Source: an uncultured Bacteroidales bacterium
Lineage (GTDB): Bacteria; Bacteroidota; Bacteroidia; Bacteroidales; UBA932
Assembly (NCBI GenBank): GCA_947302175.1
Contig: CAMYVB010000007.1
Location: 1 to 64,000, forward strand
Direction: 5' to 3'
Length of the DNA stretch: 64,000 nucleotides
Position 1 is the first letter of the stretch, and every line of letters begins with the position of its first letter. The notes under the pieces were generated by a model that was not told the DNA's origin, did no database searches, and was given only the letters and a program-made list of their open reading frames with translations. The position numbers were made by a program, and so were the translations under genes. This document shows, piece by piece, positions 53,702 through 62,293 of this stretch.

Positions 53702-54880
53702 ATGATAGCAAGCATTTTAGACACAGACCTATACAAGTTTTCGACTTCCAACGCCTATTTCCAGCTTTACCCCCTGGCGGAAGGGACTTTCAAGTTCAAC
53801 GACAGGGCCGGCGAAGTCTGGAATGACGATTTTCTCGAGGCGCTCAGGTCCGAACTGCAAAGGCTCGACTACCTCGCCCTGAGCGATGAGGAGTTCGCTT
53901 TCGTCACTTCCAAGATACGCTACATCAGCCGCAACTATTGGGAGTGGCTCCGAGGCTTCCGCTTCGAGTCAGGCAAGGTGAATGCCTGGCTCGACGCCGA
54001 AGGGCATCTGCAGATAGAAGTCACCGACTACCTCTACAAAGTCACGCTCTATGAGGTCCCCATCCTCGCAACAGTCGCGGAGCTGAGAAACCGTTTCCGC
54101 GGCTTCAAAGCCGATAAGGAGACTGCCCTCGGGATAATCGACTCCAAACTGGAGATGGCCAATCAGTTCGGCCTCGGTTTTTCGGAGTTCGGCACACGCA
54201 GGCGCTTTTCTTACGACCTCCACGATGCGATTGTCGCCCATCTGAAGGTCAAGTGTCCAAAATACTGCGCAGGCACTTCGAACGTCCACTTCGCCATGAA
54301 ATACGACATGACCCCCATAGGGACTTTCCCCCACGAGTGGGTCATGTTCCATAGCGGCGTATTCGGCTATAAAAGAGCCAATTACCTATCGCTTGAAGAC
54401 TGGATCAAAGTCTATGACGGCGCCCTGGGCACAGCCTTGATAGACACTTTCACGACTCCCTCTTTCCTTAGGACCCTGACCATGAAACAGGCGAAGCTAC
54501 TCGACGGCTTCCGCCAGGATTCAGGCGATGAAAAAGTGGTCGGAGACGCCATCATTGAGCGCCTCAAAGATTTCGGCATCGACCCTGCGAGCAAGGTGAT
54601 AGTTTTCAGCAACGCTCTTACATTCCCCAAATACAAGGAAGTGGCCGAATACTTTCGCGGCCGTGTGAAAGTCAGCGCCGGCATAGGCACCAACATCACC
54701 TGCGACCCCGGAATACCCTCCTACAAGGCAGCCAACATCGTGATGAAGCTGTCCCGCTGCCGCATGAGCGGCAAGGACCCTTGGGAAAAGGTGATAAAGA
54801 TTTCGGACGACGCGGGCAAGCACATGGGAGACGGCCGCGAGTTCGACATCGCCTCCTACGAGCTGCATCTGGAAGATTAA
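53702..54880 (+). CDS. pncB: Nicotinate phosphoribosyltransferase
   Basis: A 392-residue enzyme making nicotinate mononucleotide from nicotinate and PRPP with ATP, the salvage entry to NAD. The start MIASILDTDLYKFSTSNAY is diagnostic. TRRRFSYDLHDAIVAHLK and GTSNVHFAMKYDMTPIGTFPHEW follow, with H211 in the position of the phosphorylated histidine. KLLDGFRQDSGDEK and VSAGIGTNITCDPG complete the PRPP site. Its stop overlaps that of the convergent corA gene by 3 bases. nadD lies elsewhere in this window (61692). Confidence 0.96.
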   Translation: MIASILDTDLYKFSTSNAYFQLYPLAEGTFKFNDRAGEVWNDDFLEALRSELQRLDYLALSDEEFAFVTSKIRYISRNYWEWLRGFRFESGKVNAWLDAEGHLQIEVTDYLYKVTLYEVPILATVAELRNRFRGFKADKETALGIIDSKLEMANQFGLGFSEFGTRRRFSYDLHDAIVAHLKVKCPKYCAGTSNVHFAMKYDMTPIGTFPHEWVMFHSGVFGYKRANYLSLEDWIKVYDGALGTALIDTFTTPSFLRTLTMKQAKLLDGFRQDSGDEKVVGDAIIERLKDFGIDPASKVIVFSNALTFPKYKEVAEYFRGRVKVSAGIGTNITCDPGIPSYKAANIVMKLSRCRMSGKDPWEKVIKISDDAGKHMGDGREFDIASYELHLED

Positions 54881-55824
54881 AGCATCTTCTTGCTGCGGAA
54901 GATGGTCCAGAGACCTGCGACCAGGACCAGCATAAGGCCGAGTATGGCCATCCAGGCCCACCAGTGTGAGGCCAGCGGCAGCTTTACGTTCATTCCATAG
55001 AAGCTGGCGACGAGCGTCGCAGGCATGAGGAGCAGGGAAATGAAGGTGAAAATCTTCATTGTCCTGTTCTGCTCGAGGCTGATCAGGCCCGCCGCGGTGT
55101 CCTGGAGGTATTCCAGACGCTCAAAGGTGAAATTGGCGTGGTTGATAAGGGACGAGATGTCCTGCAGGAGGACGTTAAGACGGCCGTCAAGTTCCTCGGG
55201 GAAGCGGTCGCTCTTGATTATGTTGGAAATAAGCCTCTGCTTATCGACTACGTTCTCCCTGAGCACCATGGTGTTTTCCTGAAGCTGGTTGATGTCCAGC
55301 AGGAACTCCTCGTTGATGCCCTCCTTCTGGTTGATGCGCTTGCTGAACTGGGCGGTGTCCTTACTCATAAGCTCGATTATATCGGCATCGAGGTCCACCC
55401 TCTGGTCCATTATGGACACGAAAAGATGGTAGCCGCTTTTGTACTGGGCGGGACGGGCCTCCATCCTGCGCTGCAGGCTGGTGAAGCTTCGCAGGGGGAT
55501 TTCCCTGAGGGTTGCAAGGGTATTGCCTATGAGGGTAAAGGAAACGGGATCCTCGACGAGCTCGTCGCCCTCGGGGGAAATGTAGTTGGTATTTACGAAA
55601 ATGGCGTCGTGCGATTCTGAGAAGCGGGATGAGCTCTCGATCTCTTCGGCCTGCGCACGGCTCTGGATCTCTGTGCCAAGAAAAGTCTCGGCTGCCCTTT
55701 TTTCTTCGCCCGTGGGATCCATCAGGTCGATCCAGAGGACCGAATCCTTATCCAGTCGGGCGAACTCCGTTTGTGAACGGGCGGAAAGTATCTCCGCTCC
55801 GTGCATGTAGAAAATGCTGATCAT
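54877..55824 (-). CDS. corA: CorA-family divalent cation transporter
   Basis: A 315-residue protein with the CorA layout: a large cytoplasmic alpha/beta and coiled N-terminal domain, then two C-terminal membrane helices near 256-276 and 288-308 joined by the selectivity motif GMN (in YGMNVKLPL). The preceding helix contains FERLEYLQDTAAGLISLEQNR, the long pore helix. It should carry magnesium, or cobalt and nickel, into the cell. It is transcribed alone and convergent with pncB. Confidence 0.94.
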   Translation of the reverse strand: MISIFYMHGAEILSARSQTEFARLDKDSVLWIDLMDPTGEEKRAAETFLGTEIQSRAQAEEIESSSRFSESHDAIFVNTNYISPEGDELVEDPVSFTLIGNTLATLREIPLRSFTSLQRRMEARPAQYKSGYHLFVSIMDQRVDLDADIIELMSKDTAQFSKRINQKEGINEEFLLDINQLQENTMVLRENVVDKQRLISNIIKSDRFPEELDGRLNVLLQDISSLINHANFTFERLEYLQDTAAGLISLEQNRTMKIFTFISLLLMPATLVASFYGMNVKLPLASHWWAWMAILGLMLVLVAGLWTIFRSKKML

Positions 55825-55937
55825 TTTTCCTTCCAGTTGTTCCCGGCACTATCTCGTCGGAAGGGTTAAACTTACGGGGGTAGCCGGCGTTACGGAGAAG
55901 CCGGCGCGCAAATATAGAAATAAATATGTAAAAACAT

Positions 55938-55968
55938 CTTGCCTATCAATAAGATTTTCGTATATTTG
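55938..55968 (+). promoter_or_regulatory. rpsA promoter
   Basis: CTTG at 55938-55941 (one mismatch to TTTG) and TATATTTG at 55961-55968 are 19 bases apart. The box is 80 bases before the rpsA ATG, a leader of about 75 bases that is much longer than elsewhere in this window. Confidence 0.65.
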
Positions 55969-55978
55969 CACGCTTTTT

Positions 55979-55997
55979 CCGGACCTATGCTGTCCGG
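55979..55997 (+). promoter_or_regulatory. Hairpin in the rpsA leader
   Basis: CCGGAC at 55979-55984 pairs with GTCCGG at 55992-55997 around a 7-base loop, near the 5' end of the predicted leader. The remaining leader to the ATG is A/T-rich and unstructured. S1 is known to control its own mRNA in other bacteria; a role for this hairpin is inference. Confidence 0.4.
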
Positions 55998-56048
55998 GCG
56001 GCACAAAACATAATGTTAAACCACTAATTTGTCTTACTTAAAACAATT

Positions 56049-57848
56049 ATGGCAGAAAATCTCGAAAAAGAGAATGTAAAAGTTCTCAGCAATGCATCCG
56101 TCGCTCCCGAGGAGTTCGACTGGGCTGCTTTCGAAGGCGGAGACGTCTACGGAAATGAAAACAAGGCCGAAATCGAGGCCGCTTACAACCAGACCCTTTC
56201 CAAGGTCGTTGAAAACGAAGTTGTCGAAGGTGAAGTGACCGCCATCAACAAGAGGGAAGTCACCATCTCCATCGGCGGCAAGAGCGAAGGCGTCGTCGGC
56301 GCTCCCGAGTTCCGTTACAATCCCGACCTCAAAGTCGGTGACAAGGTGGAAGTCTACGTGGAGAACGCAGAGGACCGCAAGGGTCAGCTCGTCATTTCCC
56401 ACAAGAAAGCCCGTGCCCTCAAGTCCTGGGACCGCGTCAACGAAGCTTTCAACAACGACGAAATCGTCAAGGGTTTTGTCAAGACCCGCACGAAGGGCGG
56501 CATGATCGTCGACGTGTTCGGCATCGAGGCCTTCCTCCCCGGCAGCCAGATCGACATCAAGCCCATCCGCGACTACGATGCATTCGTTAACCAGACTATA
56601 GATTTCAAGATCGTCAAGATCAATCAGGAGTTTCGCAACGTCGTCGTTTCCCACAAGGCCCTTCTCGAGGCCGAGCAGGAGGCCAAGAGGGCTGAACTCA
56701 TCAGCAAGCTCGAAAAGGGCCAGGTCCTCGAAGGCACCGTCAAGAACATCACCAACTACGGCGTGTTCGTCGATCTCGGCGGCGTGGACGGTCTCATCCA
56801 CATCACCGACCTCAGCTGGGGACGCATCAACCACCCCGAGGAAGTCGTCACCCTCGACGAGAAGATCAAGGTCGTCGTCCTCGATTTCAACGAGCAGCAG
56901 AAGAGGATCGCCCTCGGTCTCAAGCAGCTCTCCGCTCATCCTTGGGACAAGCTCGATCCCGCACTCAAGGTTGGTGACAAGGTGAAGGGCAAGGTAGTCC
57001 TCATCGCCGACTACGGCGCATTCGTGGAGGTTGAGCCCGGTGTCGAAGGTCTCATCCACGTCTCCGAAATGTCCTGGAGCCCCCGCCTCCACTCCGCTCA
57101 GGAGTTCCTCAAGATCGGTGACGAGGTCGAAGCCCAGATCCTCACCCTCGACCGCGAAGGCCGCAAGATGTCCCTCGGCCTCAAGCAGCTCACCGTCAAC
57201 CCTTGGGAGAGCATACGCGAGAAATATCCCGTCGGCAGCAAGCAGAAAGCCACTGTCCGCAACATCACCAACTTCGGCGTCTTCGCAGAGCTCGAGGACG
57301 GCGTCGAGGGCCTGATCCACATCAGCGACCTGAGCTGGAACAAGATCAAGCACCCTTCAGAGATGGTCAACCCCGGCGACGAGATCGACGTCCAGATCCT
57401 CGACTTCGACGAGTCCAACCACAAGCTCAGCCTCGGTCACAAGCAGTGCATCCCCAACCCTTGGGACATCGTGGAGAAGAATTTCCCCGTCGGTGCCACC
57501 GTTGAGGGCACTGTCCAGAGCGTTACCGACAAGGGCGCAGTCATCACCTTCGAAGGCAGCGAGGCTGAAGGCTTTGCCTACACCCGCGACCTCGTCAAGG
57601 AAGATGGCAAGCAGGCCGTCGCAGGCGAAAAGCTCCCCTTCAAGGTCGTCGAACTCCGCCGCAGCACCCGCCGCGTCCTCGTTTCCCACGTGCGCACCTA
57701 CGCCGAGGTCAAGGAGAAGGCAGTCGCTGCCGAAGAAGAGAGCACCAAGAAGGCTGTCAAGAAGGTCAACGCCAATGTCGAGAAGACCACTCTCGGCGAC
57801 ATCGACGCCCTCGCAGCCCTCAAGGAGAAACTCGAGAAGGGAGAATAA
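56049..57848 (+). CDS. rpsA: 30S ribosomal protein S1
   Basis: A 599-residue protein with six S1 (OB-fold) repeats, the normal arrangement for ribosomal S1 in Bacteroidota. Repeats are seen near 58-125, 140-205, 222-292, 309-379, 396-465 and 482-550, each with the G-x-V/F-V/A-x-x-x-G and H-x-S/T-D/E core (YGVFVDLGGVDGLIHITDLS, YGAFVEVEPGVEGLIHVSEM, FGVFAELEDGVEGLIHISDL). It holds mRNA on the 30S subunit, which matters in a group that lacks strong Shine-Dalgarno signals. The C-terminal 50 residues are Lys/Glu/Ala-rich. rnz begins 4 bases after the stop. Confidence 0.97.
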   Translation: MAENLEKENVKVLSNASVAPEEFDWAAFEGGDVYGNENKAEIEAAYNQTLSKVVENEVVEGEVTAINKREVTISIGGKSEGVVGAPEFRYNPDLKVGDKVEVYVENAEDRKGQLVISHKKARALKSWDRVNEAFNNDEIVKGFVKTRTKGGMIVDVFGIEAFLPGSQIDIKPIRDYDAFVNQTIDFKIVKINQEFRNVVVSHKALLEAEQEAKRAELISKLEKGQVLEGTVKNITNYGVFVDLGGVDGLIHITDLSWGRINHPEEVVTLDEKIKVVVLDFNEQQKRIALGLKQLSAHPWDKLDPALKVGDKVKGKVVLIADYGAFVEVEPGVEGLIHVSEMSWSPRLHSAQEFLKIGDEVEAQILTLDREGRKMSLGLKQLTVNPWESIREKYPVGSKQKATVRNITNFGVFAELEDGVEGLIHISDLSWNKIKHPSEMVNPGDEIDVQILDFDESNHKLSLGHKQCIPNPWDIVEKNFPVGATVEGTVQSVTDKGAVITFEGSEAEGFAYTRDLVKEDGKQAVAGEKLPFKVVELRRSTRRVLVSHVRTYAEVKEKAVAAEEESTKKAVKKVNANVEKTTLGDIDALAALKEKLEKGE

Positions 57849-57851
57849 TCA

Positions 57852-58772
57852 ATGGATTTCACCCTCAGGGTTCTGGGTACGGCTTCGGCCATGCCCGTTC
57901 CTGACAGAATTCAGAGCGCCCAGGCACTGTCCGTGCACGGGCGCTCTTTTCTGATTGATTGCGGCGAGGCCGTGCAGCGGCAGATGATGATGTGCAAGCT
58001 GCCTTCGATGAAGGTGGACTCCCTTTTCATCTCCCACATCCACGGCGACCATCTTTTCGGTCTCTTCCCGCTGCTTTCAACCATGGGGATGCTCTGCCGC
58101 CCCACTCCGCTGAACATCTATGCTCCCGTAAACTTCGGCCCCATACTGAAATTCTTCCTTTCATATTTCGGCGAGGGTATAAGTTTCGAGATAAGGCACA
58201 TCCCGCTCAAGATGAAAGAGCCTGAGATAGTTTACAGCACCAAATCGGTAGAGATTTCGGCTTTCCCGCTGAATCACAAGATAGACACTTTCGGTTTCCT
58301 TTTCCGCGAAAAGGAGCCCCTGTGGAATGTACGCAAGGAATGCATCCCTCAGTTTGGCCTCAGCCTGACGGAAATAGGCAGCCTGAAACGCGGGGAAGAC
58401 GTAGTGCGCCCGGACGGAGTGATTATCCCGGCATCCGTGGCGGCCTACAAGCCCTTCACTCCCCGCTCCTACGCTTATTGCAGCGACACAGCCCCCTTCC
58501 CTGAGCTTTCCTCATGGGTCAAGGGCGTAAGGCTTCTTTATCATGAAGCCACTTACAACGAGGCTTTTGCCGACCAGGCGCGTCAGCGCTATCATTCCAC
58601 CGCCGCCGATGCCGCCAGAGTGGCGCTCGAAGCCGGTGCCGGGCAGCTGATCCTCGGCCACTATTCTTCCAGGCTCAAGGATATTGCCGCCCTTGAGAAA
58701 GAAGCTCGCGCAATCTTCCCCAATACCGTCGCTGCGTCAGACGGCGATCTTTTCGATCTTCCCAGGGAATAA
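57852..58772 (+). CDS. rnz: Ribonuclease Z
   Basis: A 306-residue metallo-beta-lactamase-fold nuclease that trims tRNA 3' ends. The zinc motif is HIHGDH at 62-67 (usually HFHGDH), preceded by FLIDCGEAVQRQM. FPLNHKIDTFGFLFREK carries the second histidine region, YCSDTAPFPEL the aspartate, and LYHEATYNEAFADQARQRYHSTA the exosite-linked HEAT motif, with GHYSSRLKD last. All metal ligands are present. It is co-oriented with rpsA and converges on the DUF6786 gene with 3 bases between stops. Confidence 0.95.
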   Translation: MDFTLRVLGTASAMPVPDRIQSAQALSVHGRSFLIDCGEAVQRQMMMCKLPSMKVDSLFISHIHGDHLFGLFPLLSTMGMLCRPTPLNIYAPVNFGPILKFFLSYFGEGISFEIRHIPLKMKEPEIVYSTKSVEISAFPLNHKIDTFGFLFREKEPLWNVRKECIPQFGLSLTEIGSLKRGEDVVRPDGVIIPASVAAYKPFTPRSYAYCSDTAPFPELSSWVKGVRLLYHEATYNEAFADQARQRYHSTAADAARVALEAGAGQLILGHYSSRLKDIAALEKEARAIFPNTVAASDGDLFDLPRE

Positions 58773-58775
58773 GAA

Positions 58776-59960
58776 TTAGAACGGGCAGGAGCCAAAGACA
58801 TCGGCTATTACTGCCTTGAGAGTCTCGGGACTGCCTTCGATGTGAATGGTGGTCTGGGTGTGAGCAAGGCTCTCGCCGGGAGAGAGCGCCGCGGCAGGAG
58901 ATGAACTTTCCATCTCGAAGAAAGGACCCATTATGGTGCCGTCCTCGGTAGGGCCGTCATTGTAGGTGTTGAGGGCGTCGCCGCCGAAAGCATAGTCCTG
59001 CTCTCCCCACTGCGAATTAACAAAGAGGCTCTCCTTGGCAGGAATGTCGGCCTTGAGTATTGTCAGAAGCCCCTTTTCGGGATCGAAAGCGCCGACAAGG
59101 CCAAGGCTTCTGCCGCCGGGGATGCCAATCTTGGAGCGGAAAGCGCCGTCTATCTTGAAAAAGACGAAGCCGTCGCGTACGCTCAACCTGTCGGAGGGCA
59201 TTTCTCCGAAATAATCGTCTTTTACTATCTTTCCCTCCGCATTACTGTCATAGGGGATGAATACCGTCGTGGTCTCGGAAGGGTTGAACATGCCGAGCAT
59301 CCAGACGGAAGGCATGCCGCTTTCCTCGGTCCACGCCGCGTCGCCAAGGTTGGAAATGGAGTTGACGCTCTGATACGCCACGACGCTAACGGACCCGGGA
59401 AGAGGGCCTGTAATTGCTTCAAGGGCTTCTTTTTCAAGAAGCGTAACCTTGCGGCCCATACGCATGGAGAACTCCACGCCCTTGGCATTGACCAGGGTGA
59501 AGTCCTTTTGGAAAGACGCGCTCTTGGAGTCTGCACCAAGAAGGTCGAAGGCCTCAGTGTCGAAGATTGATGGAACCTTCCAGTTGGGGAAAGTCTGCTC
59601 GGAGCCGGGAGCGAAGTACCAGCTGTTTAGGCCTCCTTCCGGCCCGAGCCAGAAACGCTCCTCGCCACCGTAATTATTGAACTGGGGGTTAATCTGGGAC
59701 GAAGCTATCGCTCCCCTGTTTATCCAGCCCTGGCTCTTACCCTGAAGGGAGTTCGCCGACGAGGTCAGCACCCTGCCCTGCATGGAAGGGGCGAGAAGGA
59801 CCCTGGAAAGGCCGTCGTCCGAGACGAGCTCGACAAAGTCTACACCGCTGCGGGACAGGAATTCCCTGTCTGAAGAATAGGTACCCATTTCGTTTCCTCC
59901 GTTATTAGCGCAGCCCGCAAGAAGCGAAGCTGCAATTATTGTCAATGCCGTTTTTTTCAC
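58776..59960 (-). CDS. DUF6786 family lipoprotein
   Basis: A 394-residue lipoprotein. GTG at 59960 gives MKKTALTIIAASLLAGCANNGG with lipobox Cys near residue 17. An in-frame TTG at 59993 lies upstream of the -7 box and is not used. The body shows the DUF6786 pattern: APSMQGRVLTSSA, QGWINRGAIASSQINPQFNNYGG split around EERFWLGPEGG, and ETTTVFIPYDS. The fold is probably a beta-sandwich of aldose-mutarotase type, as suggested for this family, but no enzyme activity is known. It stands alone with its own promoter. Confidence 0.85.
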   Translation of the reverse strand: MKKTALTIIAASLLAGCANNGGNEMGTYSSDREFLSRSGVDFVELVSDDGLSRVLLAPSMQGRVLTSSANSLQGKSQGWINRGAIASSQINPQFNNYGGEERFWLGPEGGLNSWYFAPGSEQTFPNWKVPSIFDTEAFDLLGADSKSASFQKDFTLVNAKGVEFSMRMGRKVTLLEKEALEAITGPLPGSVSVVAYQSVNSISNLGDAAWTEESGMPSVWMLGMFNPSETTTVFIPYDSNAEGKIVKDDYFGEMPSDRLSVRDGFVFFKIDGAFRSKIGIPGGRSLGLVGAFDPEKGLLTILKADIPAKESLFVNSQWGEQDYAFGGDALNTYNDGPTEDGTIMGPFFEMESSSPAAALSPGESLAHTQTTIHIEGSPETLKAVIADVFGSCPF

Positions 59961-59981
59961 AATACTCAGTTTGCGTTTAGG

Positions 59982-59989
59982 CAAAAATA
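59982..59989 (-). promoter_or_regulatory. -7 promoter box for the DUF6786 gene
   Basis: The minus strand reads TATTTTTG, a full TAnnTTTG match, 21 bases before the GTG at 59960. Its position decides the start codon. No -33 match is visible. Confidence 0.5.
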
Positions 59990-60009
59990 ACAAATAAGGA
60001 GAAAAAAAT

Positions 60010-60034
60010 AAAGGCGCCTTCGGAAGGCGCCTTT
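60010..60034 (-). terminator. Terminator of fba
   Basis: An 11-bp perfect stem (AAAGGCGCCTT with AAGGCGCCTTT) around a 3-base loop, followed on the minus strand by TATTTTTTT. It lies 19 bases beyond the fba stop. Confidence 0.9.
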
Positions 60035-60052
60035 ACTTATATGGGTGGAAGA

Positions 60053-61054
60053 TTATTCAGCCTTGTGGTCGGAACCGAGGACATTGACAATCTTGTGCAT
60101 GTAGAGCTTCTTCATCTCGTCGCGGGCGGGGCCGAGATACTTGCGGGGGTCGAACTCACCGGGCTTCTCGTCGAATACCTGACGGATGGCGGCGGTCATG
60201 GCAAGACGGCTGTCAGAGTCGATGTTGATCTTGCAGACTGCGCTCTTGGAGGCCTCGCGGAGCTGCTCCTCGGGGATACCGACAGCGTTCGGGAGGTTGC
60301 CGCCGTACTTGTTGCACATATCGACATACTCCTGAGGGACGGAGGAGGAACCGTGGAGGACAATCGGGAAGCCGGGAAGCTTCTTTTCAATCTCGTGCAG
60401 GACGTCGAAGGCGAGCGGCGGGGGAACCAGACGGCCGGTCTTCGGGTCGCGGGTGCACTGCTCCGGGGTGAACTTGTAGGCGCCGTGGGAGGTGCCGATG
60501 GAGATGGCGAGGGAGTCGCAACCGGTGCGGGTGGCGAAGTCGATGACTTCCTCGGGCTTGGTGTAATGGGACTCTGCGGCAGAGACCTCATCCTCAACGC
60601 CTGCAAGGACGCCGAGCTCGGCCTCGACGGTCACATCATACTTGTGGGCATAATCGACGACCTGTTTGGTCAGGGCGATGTTCTCCTCGTAAGGGAGGGA
60701 GGAAGCGTCGATCATCACTGAGCTGAAGCCCATGTCCACGCAACTCTTGCAGAGCTCGAAGCTGTTGCCATGGTCGAGGTGGAGGCAGATCTGGGGATGC
60801 TCCCAGCCAAGCTCCTTGGCATACTCGACTGCACCTTCCGCCATGTAGCGGAGGAGGGTCTGGTTGGCATATTTGCGAGCGCCGCTGGACACCTGGAGGA
60901 TGACGGGGCTCTTAGTCTCAGCTGCGGCCTGGATGATGGCCTGGAGCTGCTCCATGTTATTGAAATTGAAAGCGGGGATGGCGTAACCGCCGGCAACGGC
61001 CTTTTTGAACATTTCGCGGGTGTTCACAAGGCCAAGTTCTTTGTAAGAAACCAT
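60053..61054 (-). CDS. fba: Class II fructose-bisphosphate aldolase
   Basis: A 333-residue zinc-dependent aldolase that interconverts fructose-1,6-bisphosphate with glyceraldehyde-3-phosphate and dihydroxyacetone phosphate in glycolysis. Zinc ligands lie in ICLHLDHGNS (H92 and H95 with catalytic D94). VEAELGVLAGVEDE, SIGTSHGAYKF and FPIVLHGSSSVP carry further active-site residues, and KINIDSDSRLAMTAAIRQ is the phosphate-binding C-terminal block. Length and motifs are normal. It is divergent from gmk and is followed by a strong terminator. Confidence 0.97.
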   Translation of the reverse strand: MVSYKELGLVNTREMFKKAVAGGYAIPAFNFNNMEQLQAIIQAAAETKSPVILQVSSGARKYANQTLLRYMAEGAVEYAKELGWEHPQICLHLDHGNSFELCKSCVDMGFSSVMIDASSLPYEENIALTKQVVDYAHKYDVTVEAELGVLAGVEDEVSAAESHYTKPEEVIDFATRTGCDSLAISIGTSHGAYKFTPEQCTRDPKTGRLVPPPLAFDVLHEIEKKLPGFPIVLHGSSSVPQEYVDMCNKYGGNLPNAVGIPEEQLREASKSAVCKINIDSDSRLAMTAAIRQVFDEKPGEFDPRKYLGPARDEMKKLYMHKIVNVLGSDHKAE

Positions 61055-61094
61055 AATTTATAATTAAGTTAATATCCTTTTGATGGACGGAGTG

Positions 61095-61102
61095 CAAAAT
61101 TA
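61095..61102 (-). promoter_or_regulatory. -7 promoter box for fba
   Basis: The minus strand reads TAATTTTG, a full TAnnTTTG match, 40 bases before the ATG at 61054. It forms a near-palindrome with the gmk box 2 bases away (TGCAAA...TTTGCA around 61093-61114). Confidence 0.55.
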
Positions 61103-61104
61103 AC

Positions 61105-61112
61105 TAAATTTG
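61105..61112 (+). promoter_or_regulatory. -7 promoter box for gmk with leaderless-type spacing
   Basis: TAAATTTG is a full TAnnTTTG match; the gmk ATG starts 7 bases after it. TTTG at 61079-61082 stands 22 bases upstream, slightly beyond the usual distance. Confidence 0.55.
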
Positions 61113-61119
61113 CACAATT

Positions 61120-61695
61120 ATGAAAGACAAAGTCATTATTTTTTCCGCCCCTTCGGGCTCAGGCAAGAGCACGGTTGTCAGCCACTTGCTGGGTCTTCAT
61201 CCCGAATTCGAGTTCTCAGTTTCAGCCACTTCCCGCGCCCCCAGAGGCAGCGAAAAAGACGGTGTGGAATACTATTTCCTAAGCCCTGAGCGTTTCCGCG
61301 AACTGATAGGGGAAGACGCCTTCGTGGAGTGGGAGGAAGTCTATCACGACAAGTTCTACGGCACCCTCAAAAAAGAGGTTGAGCGCATATGGGCAAAGGG
61401 CCACGTCATCATTTTCGACGTGGACGTCAAGGGTGGCGTGAGCCTGAAAAAGTATTTCGGCGACAAGGCCATGTCTTTCCTTATCAAGGCCCCGTCTGTC
61501 GATGTCCTGCACAAGCGTCTTATCGGCAGGGGCACGGATACCCACGAGGCCATTGCAGAGAGGGTGGCCAAGGCCGCCTCCGAGCTCGAGTTTGCCGAAG
61601 GCAAGTTCGACTACGTGCTTGTGAATGACGACCTTGCCACTGCCCTCAAGGAAGCGGAAGAGGCCGTGGACGCTTTTTTGAAGGACAGGACATGA
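61120..61695 (+). CDS. gmk: Guanylate kinase
   Basis: A 191-residue kinase converting GMP to GDP. The P-loop is APSGSGKST at 10-18, close to the N-terminus, so the ATG at 61120 must be the start. The GMP-binding block reads SVSATSRAPRGSEKDGVEYYF, followed by FVEWEEVYHDKFYGT and the lid arginines in RLIGRGTDTHEAIAERV. nadD overlaps the stop as ATGA, so these two nucleotide-metabolism genes are translationally coupled. Confidence 0.97.
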   Translation: MKDKVIIFSAPSGSGKSTVVSHLLGLHPEFEFSVSATSRAPRGSEKDGVEYYFLSPERFRELIGEDAFVEWEEVYHDKFYGTLKKEVERIWAKGHVIIFDVDVKGGVSLKKYFGDKAMSFLIKAPSVDVLHKRLIGRGTDTHEAIAERVAKAASELEFAEGKFDYVLVNDDLATALKEAEEAVDAFLKDRT

Positions 61696-62249
61696 ATATA
61701 GCCGTGTACTCGGGGACTTTCAACCCCCTGCACATAGGGCATCTGGCCATAATGGAGGCGCTAAGCGAGCGCGCCGACGTGGACTGGACCCTCCTTATGA
61801 TTTCCGCCCAGAATCCTTTCAAGGGAGAAGAGGGCAGGCTCACTGCGCGCGATCGATACAAGGCGGCGCTCGAAGCCCTGCACCGCCATCCCTCCCTCAA
61901 GGTGTGGGTTGACGACAGCGAGCTCAGGATGCCTCCCCCGAGCTACACTATCCGAACTTTGGACCACCTGCGTGAAATCATGCCCGGGTGCGATTTCACC
62001 CTTGTAATAGGAGCCGACAACCTTGAGAAGTTCCGCTCCTGGAAGGATTATCAAAGGATACTGACCGACTACGGCATCATGGTCTATCCCAGGGAAGGGA
62101 CAGACCATGAGCGCGAAATAGGCAAATTGCTTTCCGAGAATCCCTCATTTAAAATTCAAGTCCTTGATTGTCCGAAAGTTGACATTTCTTCCACATATAT
62201 ACGGGAAGCTTTATCCCGCGGTGAAGACGTGTCGCGCTTCCTGATGTAG
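61692..62249 (+). CDS. nadD: Nicotinate-nucleotide adenylyltransferase
   Basis: A 185-residue nucleotidyltransferase that joins nicotinate mononucleotide and ATP to form deamido-NAD. The ATP-binding motif GTFNPLHIGHL is at 8-18, with LMISAQNPFKG and IRTLDHLREIMPG in the middle and the C-terminal SSTYIRE motif. It is co-translated with gmk (ATGA) and completes an NAD route together with pncB at 53702. Confidence 0.96.
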   Translation: MNIAVYSGTFNPLHIGHLAIMEALSERADVDWTLLMISAQNPFKGEEGRLTARDRYKAALEALHRHPSLKVWVDDSELRMPPPSYTIRTLDHLREIMPGCDFTLVIGADNLEKFRSWKDYQRILTDYGIMVYPREGTDHEREIGKLLSENPSFKIQVLDCPKVDISSTYIREALSRGEDVSRFLM

Positions 62250-62254
62250 GGCGT

Positions 62255-62286
62255 ATTGTATTTTATCATGCAAATGGCTACTTTTG
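62255..62286 (+). promoter_or_regulatory. Promoter of the DUF1538/PII operon with leaderless-type spacing
   Basis: ATTG at 62255-62258 and TACTTTTG at 62279-62286 are 20 bases apart, a near-complete consensus. The first ATG of the downstream gene begins 7 bases after the box. Confidence 0.65.
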
Positions 62287-62293
62287 CGTTGAT

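Noticed and set aside
55825..56048. The longest gap as a site of a tRNA or small RNA gene
   Set aside because: No cloverleaf, CCA end or other RNA-gene signature is visible. It holds the rpsA promoter and leader, plus two copies of GCCGGC near 55880-55910 with no clear role.
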